This document shows, in pieces, positions 23,131-33,446 of a stretch of 64,000 nucleotides of DNA. This stretch comes from Stomoxys calcitrans (lineage: Eukaryota; Arthropoda; Insecta; Diptera; Muscidae). The notes under the pieces were generated by a model, which was not told the DNA's origin, did no database searches, and saw only the letters and a program-made list of their open reading frames with translations. The position numbers and the translations under genes were made by a program. The stretch covers positions 70,417,227 through 70,481,226 of the forward strand of contig NC_081556.1 in NCBI RefSeq assembly GCF_963082655.1. Reading direction: 5' to 3'. Position 1 is the stretch's first letter, and each line of letters starts with the position of its first letter.

Positions 23131-23750
23131 AGTAGCATCCATCCATTGGTCGAAGATATAAGAAACTGAAAGTTCTTGCACCTTATCAAACCATGGCAAC
23201 AGCAACACATACTGCTCGCCATCGTTTGGCAATTCAGCAACTGATGGCATTGAGATAATTGTCTTATTTCACAGCCAACTCACTCAGACTTCATTTTGGT
23301 GTCGATGTTGACAAAGACACATCAAAAATTTTCCCTTGAATTGTTAATTAAGCAAAAGTTACTTTTCTTCGTGGAACAATGAATGAGTAGATTTTCTTCG
23401 TTTCCTTGGTGTTTTAATTGTGTCATCTAAAGCTGCTGTTGCCAGCTTCTCTTCCTTTATCAATGCAGACAGAAAATATGCTCGTCTTACAAGTCCCACA
23501 CTTGTTCCTTTAATTAATGCGATTGTTTAATTAGCGATTTCCATATTTTTGTTTGCAATAACGTCACCATGTTGACAAATATTCAAGGCTTCTCTGGCAA
23601 CTATTATATTAATAGTTTTCTGACAAAGTTTGTGTTGAGAACACTTTTAATGCGCAAATGAATTTTAATTAAATCTTAAAAAGAATTGTAATAAATTATT
23701 TTATGAACCCTCTACCATTCGTCGTCTGCCCTGCCTCTGTATGAAGCCGA
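23131..23750. other. unannotated AT-rich stretch
   Basis: I recognise nothing here: no convincing frames and no known repeat motifs. Confidence 0.35.
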
Positions 23751-24396
23751 AATCTGACCATTTTTATCGAGAGATCAAGATATTAAAAAGCTTCAACATA
23801 ACTTTGAATCGCAGAATCTATAAATGTTAAATACAGGTGGGTGCCTAATTCAAGCAGCCAATCATTGTTTTTGTGGTATATGTGATGAGTTTTAATATTG
23901 TGTATTTTTATTCCAAATGGACTATGCAAAAACCTAAATCTGGTGTGCATTTTCATCGATCAAAATTGAACAATCGGGTTCAAAATCAGAAATCGCTTAA
24001 CCGACTTATAGTTCCCATATATATGTGTCGTCCCATTTTCACTACTAGAGCCTTGGCAAGAGCATTTCAGCGCATCAACCGGACTTCTCAAAATTTTGCG
24101 CAATGTATTATTCTATGAATATCATTATGCTAAGGAAAATATTGCCCATGAACATTCCACTAAGGAACAGGAGCAAACTTCTCATATACCACAGAAGAGA
24201 AGTTTTACATGGCACAGTACCTCACAAATATTGCCAGCATTAGGACGGGAAAATATCACTTATGGTATTTGGTCAAAATTGGTTCAAATTTACATATAGC
24301 TCCCATACAAATTTGGCATGTATTACTCCGTTATGGCTGCGGATATTTAAAACGAATTTCAATTAAATCGCCTCAGCTAAATATAACTCCCATATT
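23751..24396 (+). mobile_element. family C element interior, split by a SINE fragment
   Basis: Phrases such as 'ttcccatatatatgtgtcgtcccattttcact' and 'ggtcaaaattggttcaaatttacatatagctcccata' match the interior of the element at 18596, same strand. A SINE piece interrupts it at 24146-24245. Confidence 0.45.
24146..24245 (-). mobile_element. SINE fragment nested in family C
   Basis: 'gaacattccactaaggaacaggagcaaacttctcat' and 'agaagttttacatggcacagtacctcac' are the reverse complement of the SINE body at 21590. Head and extreme 3' end are absent. Confidence 0.5.
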
Positions 24397-24690
24397 CAGT
24401 CGATCGTCTCTATAACGATCTTCCCAATTACAAATTTTTTCTCTATAACGAATAAAAATTGATAACCCAACTTTTTTCAGTCATTTTCACGTATTTTAAC
24501 CTCTCTATAATGAACTTATCTACAACGAATACTTCCCTATAACGAATTGTTTTTAAAGCGCAAGTTGAAATTCTCCCTCTCTATAACGAAATATTTACGA
24601 TTTTTTTTTTATTGAAGTCCACATAAAAAAATTGTGGAACAAAACGAAACTAATGGCTATTGAGACAGCCATAAAATAAAAATTGCTGCA
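24397..24690 (+). mobile_element. possible pogo/Tigger-like transposon end with repeated CTCTATAACGAA motifs
   Basis: It begins CAGTCGATCGTCTCTATAACGA and contains the motif YTCTATAACGAA or a near match at 24408, 24441, 24503, 24519, 24535 and 24579. Such iterated motifs near an end resemble transposase-binding sites of pogo/Tigger elements. No transposase and no matching far end are in the window. The LTR retrotransposon sits just downstream. Confidence 0.4.
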
Positions 24691-24692
24691 AA

Positions 24693-24696
24693 ATAC
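24693..24696. repeat. target-site duplication, left (ATAC)
   Basis: ATAC directly precedes the LTR TGTAG end and is repeated at 36352-36355. Confidence 0.85.
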
Positions 24697-25474
24697 TGTA
24701 GCATATAACGTTGGTCGAAAATGGTTGATGTTATTTTGGGGCATTGATCAAGGAACTAGCACGCAATATCTCCGGCCTTATTGCTCGTCGGTGGGGAGGT
24801 TCGATGTGCTTGAATGCCACGGGTACCACTGTGCCACATATAAATCTATATTTGTATGCGTGCTATTTAATTAAGAAAGGAAGGAAAGGAAACGGACAGT
24901 ATAGGAACATAGGAAACGGAAAATATAGTTGAATTGACAAGTTGCCAGAATAGAAAGAAAAGTGGTAGAAAGTTTAGGAACATGTAAAAGTTGCTGAAAG
25001 AAAGATGCAACAAACCATATCAAAAGACTTAAGCAACAAGATGTTGTGTTGCCACTATTGCCCACCCGACCATGGTCAAAACAATCCATTGCCATCGGAT
25101 TTATTTTCTATGATTTAACCCCTTGCATGCATCCTACAAGCTTTACCCGACCCTAGCAGGAATCAAACAGACGTATTTTCAAGCTCACTTAAAATTCATC
25201 ATATTATATTTCAATAAAAATTCAAACAAACAATAGCTCATTTTCGTACCCTAATATACATGGAGAAAAAAATACAAAAATTAAATTAACATTCCTAAAT
25301 ATCTAGAAACCAAACTAAATTTAAAAAAATTATCTAAATTACAAGGAAAATTTTAGTTTAAATTTCATAGGTTCATTGTAAACGGGAAAAAAACAATTGT
25401 ATATATTAAATTGTAAATAGAAAATTTAGTTAATAAATATAATCCCTAAAGGAGAGAAATTTAGTTTAATTATA

Positions 25475-25505
<31 letters not shown>

Positions 25506-27601
25506 AATTCGATAGCAAAATTTTTAACTAGGGAAATTTTGATTGATTTTCATAATTAAATTTAAGAGAGAAACATTTTTTTTTCCTCTTAAGTTTTTTC
25601 CTTCTTTTTTTCTTTAGTTTATAAGGAAATTAGATTACTTTTAGAATTGAGAAAAAAATATATATATTAAACAAGTATATATGCAAAACCACAAAGTGCA
25701 AAAGAATTGAAAAAAAGTAAACAAAATAAATTCAAAATATCACTTTTGTTTTGCTTGTCCATAAAAAAATGCATTTGGTTGCCTTTCTACAGTACCAGCA
25801 AGAAGGGTCAATATGAGGGTAACCATATTAAATCCATTACGCAAGTTTAACATTTAAGAGAGACATTAACAGATTTAATCGTATCTCAAAATATTTACTT
25901 AATTCATATAACAAATCCAAAATCTCGAATTTCACAAAAAAAATTTAGTTAAAACATTTTCTTTGACTTCACTCTCATGGCCACTCTAATACTGCATACC
26001 TTAGATCAATTGCAGAACAAAGCATAGGCAATAAAATAAAAAAAAGAAACAAAAGTCATTGACTTACCAGCTGCTGACGGTCTCTCGTTGAAAGTACTTC
26101 CAATGATGTTTGGCCGGCTGCGCTGCTAGAACAAATTTTTAAACAATGTTGCCCTGGTCATGTTGCTAAACAGGTTGATCAGTGCAGACAAAAAGAAACA
26201 AAATGTTGCTAGAAAAAGAATTTAATGTACCAAGGAGAAATGTTGCCAACAGTGGTGAAAAAAACAACTAGTCAACATGGCAATAATTCTAACACCATTT
26301 AAAAAAGTGACACTAGCAACATTTCCGCAAGATCACCATCATCAGTAAATTTTAGTATAGGAGTTTAATGATCATTAAAATATTCAAAAAAAAAAGAACA
26401 CTAGGCAATTTCTTGTTGTTGTTGCTAATTTACCCTGAACATGAAGATGGTGATCTTGAGAGCCAACGGGAATATTTTGCAATTCTTTTTTATCATTAAA
26501 TTCTTTTCAGACTTAATATTTTGCACTTAATTTTTCGTTTTTTTTTTTGTTTTTTTTTTTTTTTTTTGTTACACTTTCATATGATTTGAATACAAAAAAT
26601 AAATAAAAAAAAAAGAAGGAACAAATTATACTACATAAGAGTATAAATGAATTAAAAATGGCAAAAAGAATATGTACGTATCCTTAGTTATAACAAAAAA
26701 AATGTATATGACTTTTGAACATAATTTCACTTCACTTAACGTAGAGTTTTCTTTTTTTTTCCAAAGGTGGTTTTTGATATTCTAATGATGCTTTTTCTAT
26801 GCCAAACAGAACTTCATTTGTATTGTTGTACACTATTTTAACAGGTTTTCTACATAATTTCATTAGCGTTTCTTTTACAAGTTTATTTTACCCGGCCTTT
26901 TCACACTTTTGGTGAGGTTTTTGGTAAATTTTGGCAACTTTGGTAATTTTGCTATGGACTTTGGCGAATTTTTTTCCTTTTTCACCCACATGAAACATTG
27001 ACAAACAGCACTTTTCCTCATCGAATTCCAACCAAAAGCATTTATTAAAACGATTTTTTTCTTCCTTCTGCCGACGGACAATTGACTTTGAACAAAGGGG
27101 TATGCGATGCTAACAACGGCGATCAAAGAGAACTGATACGTTCGTGCAATTAAAGACGATGGGAGAGGCAAATTTGGTTGAGCTGCGGCAACAGCTTTAT
27201 TGATGATAGGCCTTTTTGATTTGGAATATAAGAGTTCCAAAGAGAAATTAATTGAGGCTAAGGTTAGTCAAAAAGAAAACTTTAAACTTTTGAACACTTT
27301 CACTTAGACTTGTAATTAAAACTTATTCACGGTGGATGACGAAACCAAATGGCAGAGTGCCTCTATATTCGGGCAATCGAAACCTTGGTAATGCCTCAAA
27401 TAACGGCTTGCATTCCAGGAAAAAGTAGAAATTTAACCAATAAATGACGTGAAAAACGTCAACACATTGATAGACCAGTTATCAAATAATCTGGCTATAA
27501 TAAGACAGATGGCGCCTCTAAGTTAATAGAAATAGGAAAATCAGTTAAATTTTCAAATAAAATTTGGTAAGTTAACTACAATCAGTGCAAGCGCCACTAC
27601 A
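24697..27601 (-). repeat. 3' LTR of the Gypsy element
   Basis: 2905 bp, starting TGTAG and ending CTACA on the plus view. Compared with the right LTR I noticed about three substitutions (for example near 24837, 26280 and 26602) and two balancing homopolymer indels near 26610 and 26700. It holds a TA repeat followed by poly-T (about 25470-25505), other A/T tracts, and a 121-codon frame (26875-27240) that has no AUG. A frame this length, identical in both LTRs only because LTRs are copied, is weak evidence of coding. Confidence 0.95.
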
Positions 27602-27614
27602 AATCCCCCCTGCC
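27602..27614 (-). other. polypurine tract
   Basis: On the minus strand GGCAGGGGGGATT lies immediately upstream of the 3' LTR, the expected place for the RNase H-resistant primer of plus-strand DNA synthesis. Confidence 0.85.
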
Positions 27615-27629
27615 AAAGTCAGACTTTGG
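27613..27629. other. palindrome beside the polypurine tract
   Basis: CCAAAGTC-A-GACTTTGG is a perfect 8-bp-arm inverted repeat with a single-base centre. It lies between the pol stop and the polypurine tract and could fold in RNA. Its function is unknown. Confidence 0.6.
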
Positions 27630-27678
27630 GGGATAGCCTTTATCAACCAAAGCTGATACCGCTTGCACTATGAAAACA

Positions 27679-30600
27679 TCACTGACGTATATCCTTGGCA
27701 TGGTAAACACCTACCAAATTTCCTCTCAAATCTTCTAATTCGTAGTAACAATTTCCTAATTTACGCCGAATGCGAGCCTTGAGAAATGTTGGAGCCAATT
27801 TTGCGTTGTAGCCGTGTTCGAAATTGCTCTGTTTAAAGTTTCGACGAAAGACTTCCTGGCCTTCATCATAAGTTACCTCTCTGGAGCGTAGATTGTAAGA
27901 TTTTTCGTTTCTCTCAAACTGTCCATTCATCAACTCTTTAGCCCTGTTACCCATAATTGCTAGTGAATCATTCTTGTCAAAACGAACCGTTCTGTCCTCC
28001 AGCATTTCCAACTGACGTAGAACAGGATAGATGGACGCATTTGTTACCATGTGTTGGCCAAAGGTGAGAAAATAAGGCGATGTCCCTACTGCCGAATGAA
28101 CGGTGGACCTCAAAGCGCATCCTATACTACTCAGAAGACTATCCCAGTTCTTCTGATTCGGTGATACATAGGATTTGATTGCAGCTAATACTGACCTATT
28201 TACACGCTCCGAAGCGTTCGCCTGAGGTGCATGAATTGCCGTGAACACATGGTTTATATTATATCTTTTCATTAGCTGGCTAAACAAATTCGATTTGAAC
28301 TGAGACCCATTGTCAGAAACGACTGTTTCGGGGACACCGAATATATGGAACAATTCAGTTTCTAAATAATTTATAATAACCTCAGATGTAAACTTCTTAA
28401 CTGCCTTTAAGAAAGGAAATTTACTATAATGGTCTAAAACCACAAAAATGCCTATATTTCCTGATTTAGATCTAGGGTAGGGACCAAGGAAATCAATATA
28501 AAGTTTTTGAAAGAATCGCTGCGTTTCTGAAGTCTTACCCATTGGTGGTCGTAGAGGTTGGCTAGGATGTTTGCTGGATTTACATACCTCACAGTTGTTT
28601 ATATAATTCCTGACGTCTACTGCCATATTTGGCCAGAAATAAAACTTACGAATTTTATATAAAGTCTTATTGATTCCTCCATGAGATGATAACGGATCAT
28701 CATGAGCTTTTCTCAAAACTTCTAAGACCATATCGCGGGGAACCCATAATTTCCAGGACAGATCGTCATGTATTTGCTCACCAGTAGCATGCTCCATTCT
28801 CCTATAGAGATACCCATCCATGATCTTCAAATCAGGCATTTTGTCTAGACTGTTGCCTACTTTCTTTAATAGCTGTTTATACTCAGCAGATTTAAAGCAA
28901 TCTGAATTTATATCAACAAAAAAACCGCTGTTGTTTTCTGAAGCAGACAGACTTTGTACCTCTAATGCGGACTGACTTTGAAATTGGGAATCGGAATGGT
29001 CCTGTGTTGTCAACGCAGATATATCAAGAGCTGAAAGGTCATCAAAATTTACTCTGGAAAGTGCATCTGGGACTATATTTTGACTACCACGCCTATGTTC
29101 GATTTTGAATTTATAGCCTTGAAGCTTTAATGCCCATCGAGCTAACCGAGTACTCAGATCGCTTTGGGACATGAGCCACTTCAATGACGCATGGTCAGTG
29201 ATGACGGTGAACTCATGTCCTTCCACGTAAGCCCGAAATTTTTTGATGCTTAGCATTGCTGCCAAACATTCTTGTTCGGTAACAGAGTAATTGCGTTGGG
29301 CTTGGTTGAGTTTCTTTGACATAAAGGCGATTGGAAACTCTTCACCCTCCGCGTCTTTCTGTACCAAAACTCCTCCTATCCCCGTTCTACTTGCATCACA
29401 GTGTATAAAGAACGGCTGTGAGAAGTCTGGACTGTGTAGAACCGGAGCGGTGCTCAAATGGGACTTTAAGGCTTCAAAAGATCGCTGAGCTTCGTCAGTC
29501 CAAACAAATTTACGTTTTACTTTAGTTAAGTCGGTCAAAGGCGTGGCAACCGAAGCATAGTCTTTGATGAATTTGCGGTACCAACCAGTCATTCCTAAGA
29601 ATCGGCGGACCTGTTTGACTGATTGAGGGACGGGAAAATCGGTTATTGCAGACACTTTGTCTGGGTCGGTACGAATTACACCATTTCCTACTAAATGGCC
29701 TAGGTATTTTACTTCTGATACGCAAAAATTGCTTTTTTCCACATTAATGGTTAAACCAGATTCTCTGATTCTCTTCGCAACAAGCCTTAGTACTACAAGA
29801 TGCCTTTCAAACGAATCCGATATGATCAATAAATCGTCGAGGTAAACAAACACCTCCGTCCTGAGAGCCGGTGGTATAACTTTGTCCATCAATCTGGACA
29901 TAGTTTGCGGAGCATTACATAATCCAAACGGCATTACCGTATAGTGATACAACGGCCTCCCAGGAACGGTGAATGCTGTTTTCTCTCTTGATTCTTGATC
30001 TAAAGGGATTTGCCAAAAGGCATCCTTAAGGTCTAAGGCTGTTATATATTCCGCCTTGGGAAGACGACTTAATATTCCATCAATTTGTGGTAAAGGATAT
30101 GCGTCCCCTACTGTGACAGCGTTCAATTTGCGGCTGTCTAGACAAAGCCTATTTTTACCGGGCTTCCTATGTAATACTACTGGTGAGGACCATGCACTTT
30201 TAGACTCCTCTATTACTCCTAACTCCAGCATCCTATCTAGTTCTGCATAGATCAATTTCTCCACTGCTGGAGAGACTGGAAAATGTCGTTGTTTGATGGG
30301 TTTCGCTGACCCAGTATCGATTACATGCTGAATCACATTTGTTTTTCCTAATCCCTGTTTCGCAAACGAAGGAAATAAATCGATAACCTGGTCTAAAAGA
30401 TGCTGCTGAATGTGAGAAAGTTGTATTTTGGGAGCTATCTCCGAAATGAAAGAAATGTTATCGGACACATATTCATTTGTCACTAATCCCGGAGGAAGTA
30501 AGTTGAAAAGTTTCCAAAAATCTATCCCCAAAAACAAATCCTTATCAAGGCTGGGCACAATATAAATACTGATCGGCTTTTCAATCCCTTTAAACAAAAT

Positions 30601-31155
30601 TTTAGTCTCTACAAGCCCTGCTATACCCTGGCTTGCGCCATCAGCAGTTTGAACAAAGGATTTTAATTTCTTATAAGCCTGACCTGAGTTCAAATAATCC
30701 TTTGCTGCATAAGACCCTATGCAACTTAATGAGGCACCAGTATCTAGTAGTCCTAACAACTTTTTGCCAAAGAGGATCACTTCAGCATATGGCCTAACAT
30801 CAGAAGGTCTGTCTAAAATTGAGCAAATACACATTTTCTTCAAATTCCGAACTTTTTCCCAAAATGAACGCATTCGCTTGGCCGATCTTGTTGGTTTCTT
30901 AATCTCATTATTTTCATTAAAGATCCTGTTTCTAGCCTCATAATATTCTTTTAATCGCACGTGAAAAGGCTTTATTGTACGTAGCTTGGTATTATTAAAA
31001 TCATTTTTATCCTTGTGTAAATCTATGTCCAAATCCGGTTGGGTTTCACAACCGCTATCACTATAATTTAATTGTCTTTTCAAAATTCTTACTTCCTGTC
31101 TGTCTCCATTTGTCTTCCCTGTGTCGGTGCACTCCTCTGTGCACCCTATCGACCG
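27679..31155 (-). CDS. pol: Pol polyprotein: protease, reverse transcriptase, RNase H, integrase
   Basis: The open frame from the slippery site (31155) to the stop at 27679 is about 1158 codons and has no AUG near its start, which fits synthesis as a Gag-Pol fusion. Numbering from the TTG codon at 31083, the aspartic protease has LLDTGAS (active D114). RT has ALDLKDAFWQIP and the catalytic YLDD (414-417). RNase H has the CDAS, TEQE and TDHAS acidic motifs (563, 603, 630). Integrase has an N-terminal zinc-binding set (H794, H801, C831, C834) and catalytic D864, D924 and E959. The C-terminus ends LVGVYHAKDIRQ, as is usual for insect Gypsy elements; there is no chromodomain. All catalytic residues are present, so the enzyme set appears intact. 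It copies element RNA into DNA in cytoplasmic particles and inserts it in the genome. Confidence 0.95.
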   Translation of the reverse strand, partial: RSIGCTEECTDTGKTNGDRQEVRILKRQLNYSDSGCETQPDLDIDLHKDKNDFNNTKLRTIKPFHVRLKEYYEARNRIFNENNEIKKPTRSAKRMRSFWEKVRNLKKMCICSILDRPSDVRPYAEVILFGKKLLGLLDTGASLSCIGSYAAKDYLNSGQAYKKLKSFVQTADGASQGIAGLVETKILFKGIEKPISIYIVPSLDKDLFLGIDFWKLFNLLPPGLVTNEYVSDNISFISEIAPKIQLSHIQQHLLDQVIDLFPSFAKQGLGKTNVIQHVIDTGSAKPIKQRHFPVSPAVEKLIYAELDRMLELGVIEESKSAWSSPVVLHRKPGKNRLCLDSRKLNAVTVGDAYPLPQIDGILSRLPKAEYITALDLKDAFWQIPLDQESREKTAFTVPGRPLYHYTVMPFGLCNAPQTMSRLMDKVIPPALRTEVFVYLDDLLIISDSFERHLVVLRLVAKRIRESGLTINVEKSNFCVSEVKYLGHLVGNGVIRTDPDKVSAITDFPVPQSVKQVRRFLGMTGWYRKFIKDYASVATPLTDLTKVKRKFVWTDEAQRSFEALKSHLSTAPVLHSPDFSQPFFIHCDASRTGIGGVLVQKDAEGEEFPIAFMSKKLNQAQRNYSVTEQECLAAMLSIKKFRAYVEGHEFTVITDHASLKWLMSQSDLSTRLARWALKLQGYKFKIEHRRGSQNIVPDALSRVNFDDLSALDISALTTQDHSDSQFQSQSALEVQSLSASENNSGFFVDINSDCFKSAEYKQLLKKVGNSLDKMPDLKIMDGYLYRRMEHATGEQIHDDLSWKLWVPRDMVLEVLRKAHDDPLSSHGGINKTLYKIRKFYFWPNMAVDVRNYINNCEVCKSSKHPSQPLRPPMGKTSETQRFFQKLYIDFLGPYPRSKSGNIGIFVVLDHYSKFPFLKAVKKFTSEVIINYLETELFHIFGVPETVVSDNGSQFKSNLFSQLMKRYNINHVFTAIHAPQANASERVNRSVLAAIKSYVSPNQKNWDSLLSSIGCALRSTVHSAVGTSPYFLTFGQHMVTNASIYPVLRQLEMLEDRTVRFDKNDSLAIMGNRAKELMNGQFERNEKSYNLRSREVTYDEGQEVFRRNFKQSNFEHGYNAKLAPTFLKARIRRKLGNCYYELEDLRGNLVGVYHAKDIRQ

Positions 31156-31161
31156 TTTTTT
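31126..31161 (-). promoter_or_regulatory. -1 ribosomal frameshift signal (slippery heptamer plus hairpin)
   Basis: On the minus strand the heptamer A AAA AAC (31155-31161) lies in the gag frame, two codons before the gag TAG (31146-31148). Nine bases later a perfect 7-bp stem (GGTGCAC / GTGCACC) with a 6-base loop spans 31126-31145. Pol is in the -1 frame and is open through this point. A AAA AAC is the classic slippery type used at the MMTV gag-pro junction. A pseudoknot cannot be excluded. Confidence 0.88.
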
Positions 31162-32645
31162 GGACTACATTTGGGGCAAGTTGGCTTATAAACATTAGGA
31201 GACCCGCAACCATAACAGAACACAGTTCTATCTGAAAGACAATCTTGGTATCTGTGTCCTAATTGGTGACAATTCCAACAATTGAAGTTAAGGGCAGAAA
31301 CTTCGTCACTAGCAGAATCTAACAATTCTCCCCTATCACTATTCTCTATCTCCTCTAATTCTGATACTCGCTTAAGACCAAAACCTGGTTTAGTAAAAGG
31401 CACAGGGTGTTTTCGACGGATATCCTGCATGAAAAACTCCCTCTTCCTACAAATATCTCTAAGTTCCTGCAAGGAATTAATTTTGAGGTTGAGTATTTCG
31501 TGCTGAATTTCAGGTAATAAATTCCGACGTAATATTTCGACAAGCATATTCTCAGACAAGGGCTCTTTTAATCGGTCTGTTAACTCCACAATCGATTCAT
31601 AAAAACTGTCGAAATTTTCACCCCGGTTTTGCTTCCTATCTCTGATCAACTCCCTTATATCGATATCTGTTCTGGAGTCACTGTATTGTCGTCTTAATGC
31701 TCTACACAAATCATGCCAAGAAACCGATGAGACGGACCTATGGTACCGCCAAAACCAATCCGCAGCTTTGCCTTCAAACAAAGAGCTGGCATTTCGACAT
31801 AACAAATCAAAGTCTCCTTGGAGCGTCTGAACTGTTAAAGCTTCAACTCGGTAAATGAAATTCTCTATTGGCAAACCATTAGAGTTACCAGTAAATTTTA
31901 ATTTCCAATTGGTCATGATATGGAGGACCTTATCTGGCCTTGAATTTAGATCGGACGAGGAAGTATTACGACTCGAGGCTGCACCTGAAGCTGGAGGACC
32001 TGAGCGACTAGTATTGTGGGGTGCCTGACCTGAAGTATTCAAGGATATACCTAACATCTCTCGAAATGTCCTTTCTTCTACTGAAGGTAAGGTAGGCATC
32101 TCTCTGGGTGATGTAGTATGAGTGTGTGTAGGTCTAGCAACTGGAGAACCTGATCTACCATTCAAATTGAGTTGTGAGAACATCGTCTCAACATTAGTTC
32201 GAATCAACCCAGAAATCTGGTCACTTAAACTTGCTAACAACTGAGCCTGTTGGGTTGCCATTGCAGATGCAATCACTCCCTGCAAATCCTCATAACGAAT
32301 AGACCTATCATTACTACTAGCAGTATTCGCGCCACCAGATGCTGTCTGATCTCCCGCAGCATCAGATGTGGGTGGCTGAGGGGGTTGTGACTTCGCCTGG
32401 GACCTAGTCGATATTCCCGCAGCACCGGGAACCTTTGAATCGCTTAGAATACGAGCATCGCATGTTGGACAAAAAGGACGAGTTTTCATACACTGCGCCA
32501 AACACGCCTTATGAAAATTATGACCACAATTAGTTCGCTGAAATTGCGATTTTGAAGTTATCAAAGAAGCGCAAGCACCACAAGTTAATTGTGTATCTAC
32601 CCCACCTTCAGTTGGAACACTACCACTGGCAGCTTCCTTCGACAT
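31146..32645 (-). CDS. gag: Gag with N-terminal RING-H2 motif, capsid region and C-terminal zinc motifs
   Basis: I start at the AUG at 32645 (MSKEAAS, 499 aa, A at -3). The open frame extends 42 codons further to 32771, but that part has no AUG and encodes a run of Phe from a poly-pyrimidine tract, so it is probably leader. Residues C22, C25, C40, H42, H45, C48, C59 and C62 form a C3H2C3 RING-H2 pattern. A Ser/Thr/Pro-rich linker follows. The central region (about 245-400) has capsid features: ENFIYRVEAL, LFEGKAADWFWRY, ELIRDRKQ and RRNLLPEI. The C-terminus has a CCHC knuckle (C456, C459, H464, C469) and a Cys4 cluster (C477, C480, C490, C493). Gag packages element RNA into particles. A RING could bind or ubiquitinate partners, but that is inference. 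Confidence 0.93.
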   Translation of the reverse strand: MSKEAASGSVPTEGGVDTQLTCGACASLITSKSQFQRTNCGHNFHKACLAQCMKTRPFCPTCDARILSDSKVPGAAGISTRSQAKSQPPQPPTSDAAGDQTASGGANTASSNDRSIRYEDLQGVIASAMATQQAQLLASLSDQISGLIRTNVETMFSQLNLNGRSGSPVARPTHTHTTSPREMPTLPSVEERTFREMLGISLNTSGQAPHNTSRSGPPASGAASSRNTSSSDLNSRPDKVLHIMTNWKLKFTGNSNGLPIENFIYRVEALTVQTLQGDFDLLCRNASSLFEGKAADWFWRYHRSVSSVSWHDLCRALRRQYSDSRTDIDIRELIRDRKQNRGENFDSFYESIVELTDRLKEPLSENMLVEILRRNLLPEIQHEILNLKINSLQELRDICRKREFFMQDIRRKHPVPFTKPGFGLKRVSELEEIENSDRGELLDSASDEVSALNFNCWNCHQLGHRYQDCLSDRTVFCYGCGSPNVYKPTCPKCSPKNGR

Positions 32646-33416
32646 CTTAACAACTTGGTTATACCAAAACAAAAATTGTGAAAAAAAAAAAAATGAAAAA
32701 GCTAAGTAAGTTAGTAATAGCCAAAAAAACTCTTGACCAAAACCAAAAATTTTTAAGATTAAGAACACCAAAAAAAAAAAAATAAAATTGTAATGAAAAA
32801 TTATTTAATGAAAAAAATATAGGAAATAAAAATTCAATTTTAAAATAATAGTAAAAAAAAATTATCTCGTTGAAAAAAATTATTTCTTCTATAAGATGTA
32901 TCTAAATTAATAATGGTTATTTTTAATCGCAAAATAGAAATCGGTTTACCAGAACACTATTTTCAAAATATCATCTGTTTGATCCTTTTAAAAATTCGGG
33001 AAAGCTTGCGAATATAATTTCTTTTGATATGGTGACAGAAAACATATAAAGAAAGCGTAGAAAAGCAAGAGAGATAGACGAATTTTCCTTGGTATAGTTG
33101 CTCACACACTATATATCCAACGGAAAAAAAAGGGAAATTTTGTATTAACTTCTTTTGCCCGTGGTCAGCACTAGCATATAGCCATCCAGAAACTGAATTC
33201 CAAAGCGAACATAAAAAAATAAACACAAAAATGCAGATAGGATATAGAAAAAAACATGTCTGATAATTGGTTGGTAAAGGATTAAAAATATGACCATGAA
33301 CAATGTCCAAATTAACATGAAATGTCTTCGGAAAAATAAGAGGAAAAAAATGTGAAGCCGAACAAAAGTTAGCGTAAAGCTAGGTGGTATTAAAATTTAC
33401 TAAATGTCCTGTTCGG
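32646..33416 (-). other. 5' leader between primer site and gag
   Basis: A/T-rich untranslated leader with poly-A and poly-T runs. A 115-codon frame (32963-33310) lacks an AUG and has no recognisable motif. Just upstream of gag the minus strand has TACTAAC followed by T-rich tracts, branch-point and pyrimidine-like, but I cannot pick an acceptor with confidence. Confidence 0.6.
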
Positions 33417-33434
33417 GCCCCACGTTGGGCGCCA
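33417..33434 (-). other. primer binding site for tRNA-Lys(CUU)
   Basis: The minus strand TGGCGCCCAACGTGGGGC is complementary to the 3' end of insect tRNA-Lys(CUU) including CCA, over 18 nt. Complementarity extends into the T arm with about one mismatch. Twelve bases (33435-33446) separate it from the LTR. Confidence 0.88.
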
Positions 33435-33446
33435 TTAAATTTATTC

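Noticed and set aside
26875..27240. 121-codon protein encoded in both LTRs (also 35625-35990)
   Set aside because: No AUG at the start (TTG), no recognisable motif, and identity between LTRs is automatic. Could still be looked at in related elements.
27602..27678. Envelope gene making this an errantivirus-like retrovirus
   Set aside because: Only about 75 bp separate the pol stop from the 3' LTR, so there is no room for env.
32646..32771. N-terminal hydrophobic extension of Gag that looks like a signal or membrane segment
   Set aside because: No AUG; the Phe/Leu run comes from a poly-pyrimidine tract in the leader. The AUG at 32645 is the better start.
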